From positions 2,666,001-2,730,000 of the forward strand of contig JAKSXM010000269.1 of assembly GCA_022575985.1 (NCBI GenBank): DNA of 64,000 nucleotides, in the 5' to 3' direction. Under the pieces are notes generated by a model. It was not told where the DNA came from. It saw only the letters and a list, made by a program, of their open reading frames with translations, and ran no database searches. This document shows, in pieces, positions 58,546-64,000 of the stretch (the first letter of the stretch is position 1; each line of letters begins with the position of its first letter). This DNA is from Anagrus nilaparvatae. Its lineage: Eukaryota > Arthropoda > Insecta > Hymenoptera > Mymaridae. Made by a program: the position numbers and the translations under genes.

Positions 58546-59100
58546 GTATCGTTTTTTTATTTTTTCTAATTAAAATATCTTTCATACGAAAACCACAATT
58601 TATTTAAAAATCGAATACTAGTTTCTCAATAATTAATTTACGTGGTGCTATTTTTTTTTTTAAATTCATCGTTTAGTTTTGATATTGACATAACATAAAA
58701 ATCTCAAACCCCTGATTTTTGACTCAGCTCCTATGCTTGCAATGTATAAGGACTCAACTTTGGAGCTTTGTATTTCCTAAATGAAAACCACAATTTTCTT
58801 AAAATTTTTTTTTTATATGTTTTATTATAATACGAATCCCCTATAAAAATTATATCGATTTCTATCGTGATCAAAATACAGAGTAATCAACCTTAAGGGG
58901 AATTTTTTCTTTGAAAATTTATCTTTAAAAAATTAAGGATAAATTTTCAAAGAAAAAATTCTCCGAGCAAACAAACTATAAAAAGACCCAAACCCACAGT
59001 TTTGAATCCACCAAAGTCTTGGCAATGTTTCCCTCTTCTTGGATTTTCAATTTTTTGTTAACATTTTCTGAAAATTAGATTTTTTCAAAAAAGTCGGATT
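58546..59100. other. Intergenic, hairpin
   Basis: A strong inverted pair occurs at about 58900-58925 and 58938-58963 (GAATTTTTTCTTTGAAAATT). Otherwise nothing. Confidence 0.45.
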
Positions 59101-59527
59101 TTAACCTGTACTGCCCCTTAATAAAAAAATTAATTTTATTAAAAAAAACATAATCTTTTTTTTTTCATTTTGTACCAAGAACTTAATTTTTTTCTATGAA
59201 AGTTCTTATATCAAGAATTATCGTTTTTACTCGATATCTACAATCTGATACCTAATTTTTCTAAAATATTTTTTAAAAAACTTTTTTGATAAAAAAATTT
59301 TAAAAAAACAATCATTTTTTTATGGCGTAGTACTTAATTTCTTTCTATGAAAGAAAGTTAATATCTAGAATTATCTAATATCTAGAATTATCGATTTTAT
59401 TCGTTACCTTCAATCTGATACTTAATTTTTCGAAAATTTTTGTCTAAAAAATTTTTCTTTAAAAAAGTACAAAAATCACTAATTTTTTTTTCTTTTTGGA
59501 TGTAGTATAATTTTTTTCTATGAAAGT
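59101..59527. repeat. Degenerate tandem repeat, ~180 bp period
   Basis: TTAATTTTTTTCTATGAAAG-like blocks recur near 59190, 59340 and 59515, with TACAATCTGATACCTAATTTTT between them. Confidence 0.55.
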
Positions 59528-59655
59528 ATTAACTTGATAATTATTTTGAATTTGTCTCCAATTGTAAATATTATAAATAAAACACTTTAATATTTTTATG
59601 TAAATATCTTTTATTGTTCCTTCTTTTTACAATTTAATCATTTTGTTAAAAAACG

Positions 59656-59689
59656 ACGCGTTTCGGAAAGTTAACTTTCCATCCTCAGG
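59656..59689 (-). ncRNA. Hammerhead-ribozyme-like motif, left arm
   Basis: Minus strand reads CTGAGGA, a GGAAAGTT/AACTTTCC stem, then GAAACGCGTC: the CUGANGA-stem II-GAAA core. Penelope-like elements are known to carry such ribozymes. Confidence 0.6.
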
Positions 59690-59979
59690 TTTGTCTCAAT
59701 TAATGAGAAAAATAAAATTATATTAAAACACTTTTTGAACATAGTTTACGTCAATGTTGCATGGTCGAGCAACTGTATAATACTAATTTTATTTAATATT
59801 TCTATAAAATCTAACGTGTATTATTTAAAAGATAAGAAAATAATGACAATTTAATACATAATAATAATACAATAAATATCTTATATTGTGTGTGTGAATA
59901 ATTTCTATTATAGATATGATTACAAAACCTGTTTTAGAGTTATTTAAAGTTTAAAGGGAAATATATGGATTTTTAAATT

Positions 59980-60130
59980 TTATAATAATTTGTCGTATAA
60001 AATATTTTTATTGAACATCAATTTATCGTTAAGCATGTTATCTTTGTCTATTTTTGTATTTTTATATATTTCGAATTCTTCTAAAGTATCCATATATTTT
60101 CCTTTCTTACAAAAATGTATAGGTGTTAAA
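59980..60130 (-). pseudogene. Penelope C-terminal fragment, left arm
   Basis: Minus frame HLTPIHFCKKGKYMDTLEEF then EIYKNTK..., ending at TAA 59980. The CxKKGK.MD.LEE.EIYK pattern is typical of the end of Penelope and related GIY-YIG proteins. The longer frame running across the loop is an artefact of the palindrome. Confidence 0.55.
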
Positions 60131-60150
60131 TGTTTGTAAATGTCCTCACA

Positions 60151-60301
60151 TTTAACACCTATACATTTTTGTAAGAAAGGAAAATATATGGATACTTTAG
60201 AAGAATTCGAAATATATAAAAATACAAAAATAGACAAAGATAACATGCTTAACGATAAATTGATGTTCAATAAAAATATTTTATACGACAAATTATTATA
60301 A
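60151..60301 (+). pseudogene. Penelope C-terminal fragment, right arm
   Basis: Mirror copy of 59980-60130 with the same 50 residues and stop. Confidence 0.55.
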
Positions 60302-60591
60302 AATTTAAAAATCCATATATTTCCCTTTAAACTTTAAATAACTCTAAAACAGGTTTTGTAATCATATCTATAATAGAAATTATTCACACACACAATATAA
60401 GATATTTATTGTATTATTATTATGTATTAAATTGTCATTATTTTCTTATCTTTTAAATAATACACGTTAGATTTTATAGAAATATTAAATAAAATTAGTA
60501 TTATACAGTTGCTCGACCATGCAACATTGACGTAAACTATGTTCAAAAAGTGTTTTAATATAATTTTATTTTTCTCATTAATTGAGACAAA

Positions 60592-60627
60592 CCTGAGGAT
60601 GGAAAGTTAACTTTCCGAAACGCGTCG
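60592..60627 (+). ncRNA. Hammerhead-ribozyme-like motif, right arm
   Basis: Same motif as 59656-59689 on the plus strand, identical core. Confidence 0.6.
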
Positions 60628-60741
60628 TTTTTTAACAAAATGATTAAATTGTAAAAAGAAGGAACAATAAAAGATATTTACATAAAAATATTAAAGTGTT
60701 TTATTAACTTGATATTTTCAATTAGATAATTAATTAATAAC

Positions 60742-62188
60742 TACGCCAGCTATACCAAAATCTGTCTAACAGACATAATTAGCATATAAGAAGATTAATG
60801 GTGTAGAAAAATTTACCTTTTTATTATGTGAAAAACTTAATTTTTTCCATTAGGTGCACGATTACCGACTAAAAGACCCAAACCATTGGATATCTGAGAC
60901 TTTCTTCTAAAAAACTGTAAATGTAAAAAAAAAAGAATTAAATATTTTATAGTATTAATTTAAATTTAAAATATAGATAAGTTTGTAATTAATATTTAAA
61001 AAAATCTCTTTATCAGCCCTTAAAAATTAGACTTAAACTCTTACCAATTTTTTTTGTTGGTTCGGATAAGTCAAACTGGAGATGCCCTGCACATCGTTTT
61101 TTCTTAATTTTTCTACTTATTAAAAAAATTCCTTTTTGATTGAAAGTAGCTTTTCCTTATTCACAGAACCAATATTTTTGACAAATCTTTGAAAAAAAGT
61201 TACTGAAATTTCAAGGTTATCTATCCAGAATTTCTGAGTAAATAGTGGCAGCCTACAACGAATTCTCTTATTTCACTAAAAAAATCTTCCTTGATTGAAT
61301 CTCTGAAAATACTTCACAAAAAATATATAATTTAATTTTTAATATTGTACCTATTAAAATTGAGCTAAATATATTTTTTTTGTATACATTTAAATATTTT
61401 TTTTTACTGATAAAAATGCAACTAACTTTTTGGTTAAGTTTGTTTATATCCAAGTTCAAGTTCATTAGCATGATATTAACTATGTTCACAAACAAACTTA
61501 ACCAAAAAGTTAGTTGCATTTTTATCAGTAAAAAAAAATATTTAAATGTATACAAAAAAAATATATTTAGCTGAATTTTAATAGGTACAATATTAAAAAT
61601 TATATATTTTTTGTGAAGTATTTTCAGAGATTCAATCAAGGAAGATTTTTTTAGTGAAATAAGAGAATTCGTTGTAGGCTGCCACTATTTACTCAGAAAT
61701 TCTGGATAGATAACCTTGAAATTTCAGTAACTTTTTTTCAAAGATTTGTCAAAAATATTGGTTCTGTGAATAAGGAAAAGCTACTTTCAATCAAAAAGGA
61801 ATTTTTTTAATAAGTAGAAAAATTAAGAAAAAACGATGTGCAGGGCATATCCAGTTTGACTTATCCGAACCAAAAAAAAAAATTGGTAAGAGTTTAAGTC
61901 TAATTTTTAAGGGCTGATAAAGAGATTTTTTTAAATATTAATTACAAACTTATCTATATTTTAAATTTATATTAATACTATAAAATATTTAATTCTTTTT
62001 TTTTTACATTTACAGTTTTTTAGAAGAAAGCCTCAGATATCCAATGGTTTGGGTCTTTTAGTCGGTAATCGTGCACCTAATGGAAAAAATTAAGTTTTTC
62101 ACATAATAAAAAGGTAAATTTTTCTACACCATTAATCTTCTTATATGCTAATTATGTCTGTTAGACAGATTTTGGTATAGCTGGCGTA
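60742..62188. mobile_element. 1.45 kb palindromic foldback FB7
   Basis: Ends TACGCCAGCTATACC / GGTATAGCTGGCGTA. Arms of ~710 bp are near-identical inverted copies meeting around 61453-61477. The centre (TTTTTGGTTAAGTTTGTTTA) matches that of 28920-30465. Open frames across it are palindrome artefacts. Confidence 0.85.
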
Positions 62189-62317
62189 CCCTGATGCAAT
62201 GAAATAATTAAACACAATTCAAAATTTTACAATAGAACACAATACAATAAAACACAATTCAACTTTAAAATTACAATAAAATAAATTTATAATCTTTTTT
62301 TTTTTTTTTTTTAAATT

Positions 62318-62612
62318 TGTAATTTTTATACAAATAACTTTTTTTATTACTTAAAATTATTTTAAAAATTTATTTAAATTAAAAAAAAGTGAAGGGGATT
62401 TTGGGGAATCGAACCAGACTTCTCCGCTCAAGAGGCAAGCGCTTAGACACTTACGCTATTAGCGAGTGGTAATAACAGTTCGAGGTTTGACAATGATATG
62501 CTGCGGATATTTATCTGTAATTTTTATAATGTTTTTATTTATTTGCATATTTATATATTATGTATAAATAACTAATCACAATTTAAAGAATATATTAAAA
62601 ATAAAATAATGA
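62318..62612 (-). repeat. tRNA-like repeat, copy 2
   Basis: Inverted copy of 16484-16772; the minus strand carries the same A box and GGTTCGATTCC B box (about 62400-62470). The anticodon-loop region differs (CTTGAGC against CTTACGC). Confidence 0.6.
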
Positions 62613-62624
62613 TGAACGTCAAGG

Positions 62625-62950
62625 TACCCGCGCCGCGTTTCTACTAGTACCCGCGGAATATCGGGACTTAGAAAAATTTTTCAAAAAAATTTTTTTATTT
62701 TTTTTTTTATTTTAATACAATTTTCAACAAAAAAAACACACCCCCACCCGACCCCTCCCACCCCCGGCTTAATTCCAATACCCGGAAGGTATCGGGACTT
62801 AGAAAAATTTTTCAAAAAAATTTTTTTTTTTTTTTTTTTAAATTAAAATTAATTTTTATTAATTTTTAACGCAAAAAAAGCACAAAAAAGAACACCCGTC
62901 GGATTTTTAGTAGTACCCGCAAAAAATCAGGACTTAGAAAAATTAAGAGA
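62625..62950. repeat. Three units of an ATCGGGACTTAG repeat
   Basis: TACCCG...ATCGGGACTTAGAAAAATT recurs near 62660, 62800 and 62935 (about 140 bp apart), with a C-rich stretch CACACCCCCACCCGACCCC at 62739-62757. Confidence 0.7.
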
Positions 62951-64000
62951 TTTCTTTACTTTATCTTTTATTTTTTCTTTTTGGTCAAGATATCAAAGTG
63001 CCGGGGTTATATTATATATATAGCCTGAAATATCATAAATACGTTAGAAAACATCCAGTATTAATGTAAGGGGCCAGCACCATAGAGTGTGGCCATTGCA
63101 TAAGAAAATTAGACCATGCAGGTAACTTTAAAAAAATGAGATTTTACTCATTTTTCACAATATTTTTTGGGTCAAGATATGAAAGTGCAGGAGTTATCCA
63201 TGGCTTAAAGAATCATGAATCTGTTAGAAAATATCCAGTATTAATCTTGTGAGCTGGCACCTTTGCGTAAAGCCGTGGGATCAAAAATTTGGGCCTTCTC
63301 GGTAAAATTAAAAAATTGAGATTTTTTAAATTTTTCTCAATTTTTTTTTGATCACGATAACAAAGTGCAGGGATTACACATGGCTTAAAAAATTAAAAAT
63401 ATGTTAGAAAATATCCAGTATTAATGTAGGGGACCAGCACCGTTGCGTCTGACCATAGCATAAGAAAATTAGACCATGCAGGTGACTAAAAAATTGAGAT
63501 TTTTTTAATTTTTCTCAATTTTTTTTTTGGTTAAGATATCAAAGTGCAGAGGTCATATATTGCCGGAAATATCATAAATACGTTAGAAAGTATCCAGCAT
63601 TAATTTGGGATACCAGTACCTTTGCGTGTGCCCATGTCGTAGAAAAATTGGACCATGTAGGTGACTGAAAAATTGAGATTTTTTAAATTTTACTCAATTT
63701 TTTTTTTGTTCAAGAAATCAAAGTGCAGGGGTTATATATGGCCCTAAATATTGTAAATAAGTTAGAAAGTATCCAGTATTAATTTGGGAGACCAGGACCT
63801 TTGCGTGTGCCCATGGCATCAGAAAATTGGACCATGCCGGTGACTAAAATATTGAGATTTTTTTAATTTTTCTGAATTTTTTTTTTTGGTCAAAATATCA
63901 AAGTGCAGAGGTCATAATATATGGCCTTAAATATTATAAATACGTTAGAAAGTATCCAGTATTAATTTGGGAGACCAGTACCTTTGCGTCTGTCCATGGC
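62951..64000. repeat. ~180-bp satellite array, open at right edge
   Basis: CAAAGTGC marks recur near 62993, 63182, 63362, 63540, 63720 and 63900, giving units of about 180 bp (first interval slightly longer). Each unit has AAATACGTTAGAAAGTATCCA, a CCAGTACCTTTGCGTGTGCC block and GGACCATG. At least five and a half units; the array continues out of the window. Confidence 0.9.

Larger units (their letters stand above)
59540..60702. mobile_element. Penelope-like element, head-to-head inverted dimer
   Basis: Two ~557-bp copies (59576-60132 minus, 60149-60704 plus) form a near-perfect palindrome around a 16-base loop. Each arm carries, 5' to 3' going outward, a 50-residue C-terminal coding piece, a 3' UTR and a hammerhead motif. 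ATTAACTTGATA lies on both sides (59528-59539, 60703-60714) and is a good 12-bp target duplication. Severely 5'-truncated; no RT. Confidence 0.75.

Noticed and set aside
61268..61639. 123-codon frame and its plus-strand mirror
   Set aside because: They cross the centre of the FB7 palindrome, so both strands give nearly the same protein; an artefact.

Overview
The window is strongly AT-rich nuclear DNA from a eukaryote, almost certainly an insect. It has spliceosomal introns, a polyadenylated-type histone H3.3 gene with introns, and Ty3/gypsy, Ty1/copia, Penelope-like, pogo/Tigger, MULE-like and foldback transposons. The repeat style would fit a parasitoid wasp or other hymenopteran, but that is a guess; nothing here fixes the species. 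There are no bacterial operons.

Only one gene looks intact and host-owned: replication-independent histone H3.3 (18343-18814, + strand), with an intron after codon 43 and a probable 5' UTR intron. A second host-like locus is a three-exon minus-strand gene fragment (55230 to 53032) that resembles the C-terminus of a MULE-type transposase. Its reading frame and splice phases are still intact, but it is cut at its upstream end by a repeat.

Nearly everything else is mobile DNA nested in mobile DNA. From left to right: a Ty3/gypsy element on the minus strand running off the left edge (1-5394, tRNA-Pro type PBS); a foldback element (5395-15505) split by an 8.5 kb non-coding LTR element with nearly identical LTRs (5588-14081, 4-bp TSD CCAG); tRNA-like repeats; the H3.3 gene; a TIR element (19501-24437) holding a 4 kb foldback (19798-23808) built of tandem units; a 9.6 kb nest (24522-34136) whose outermost layer is a TIR element carrying a fragment of the pyruvate dehydrogenase E2 gene, cut by a Tigger transposon, itself cut by a 7.7 kb foldback, itself cut by a small TA-flanked MITE; a third foldback family (35433-38601) with a solo LTR of the 5588-14081 family; a near-perfect 907 bp palindromic element (38741-39647); a Harbinger-like TIR element (39954-41965, TSD TTA) carrying a Penelope-like fragment; a complete-length Ty1/copia element (43095-51899, TSD ATATG) whose gag appears to begin with two small spliced exons; then more foldbacks, a Penelope inverted dimer with two hammerhead-ribozyme motifs (59540-60702), and a ~180-bp satellite array that leaves the window at the right edge.

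In several places a second copy of the surrounding repeat gives the empty target site, so the insertion order and TSDs can be read directly. The best leads are the intron-containing copia gag, the gene-capturing TIR element, the non-coding LTR element that must have been moved in trans, the Penelope inverted dimer, and a 19-base motif resembling a YY1/Pho site that recurs in the tandem units of three otherwise different foldback families.
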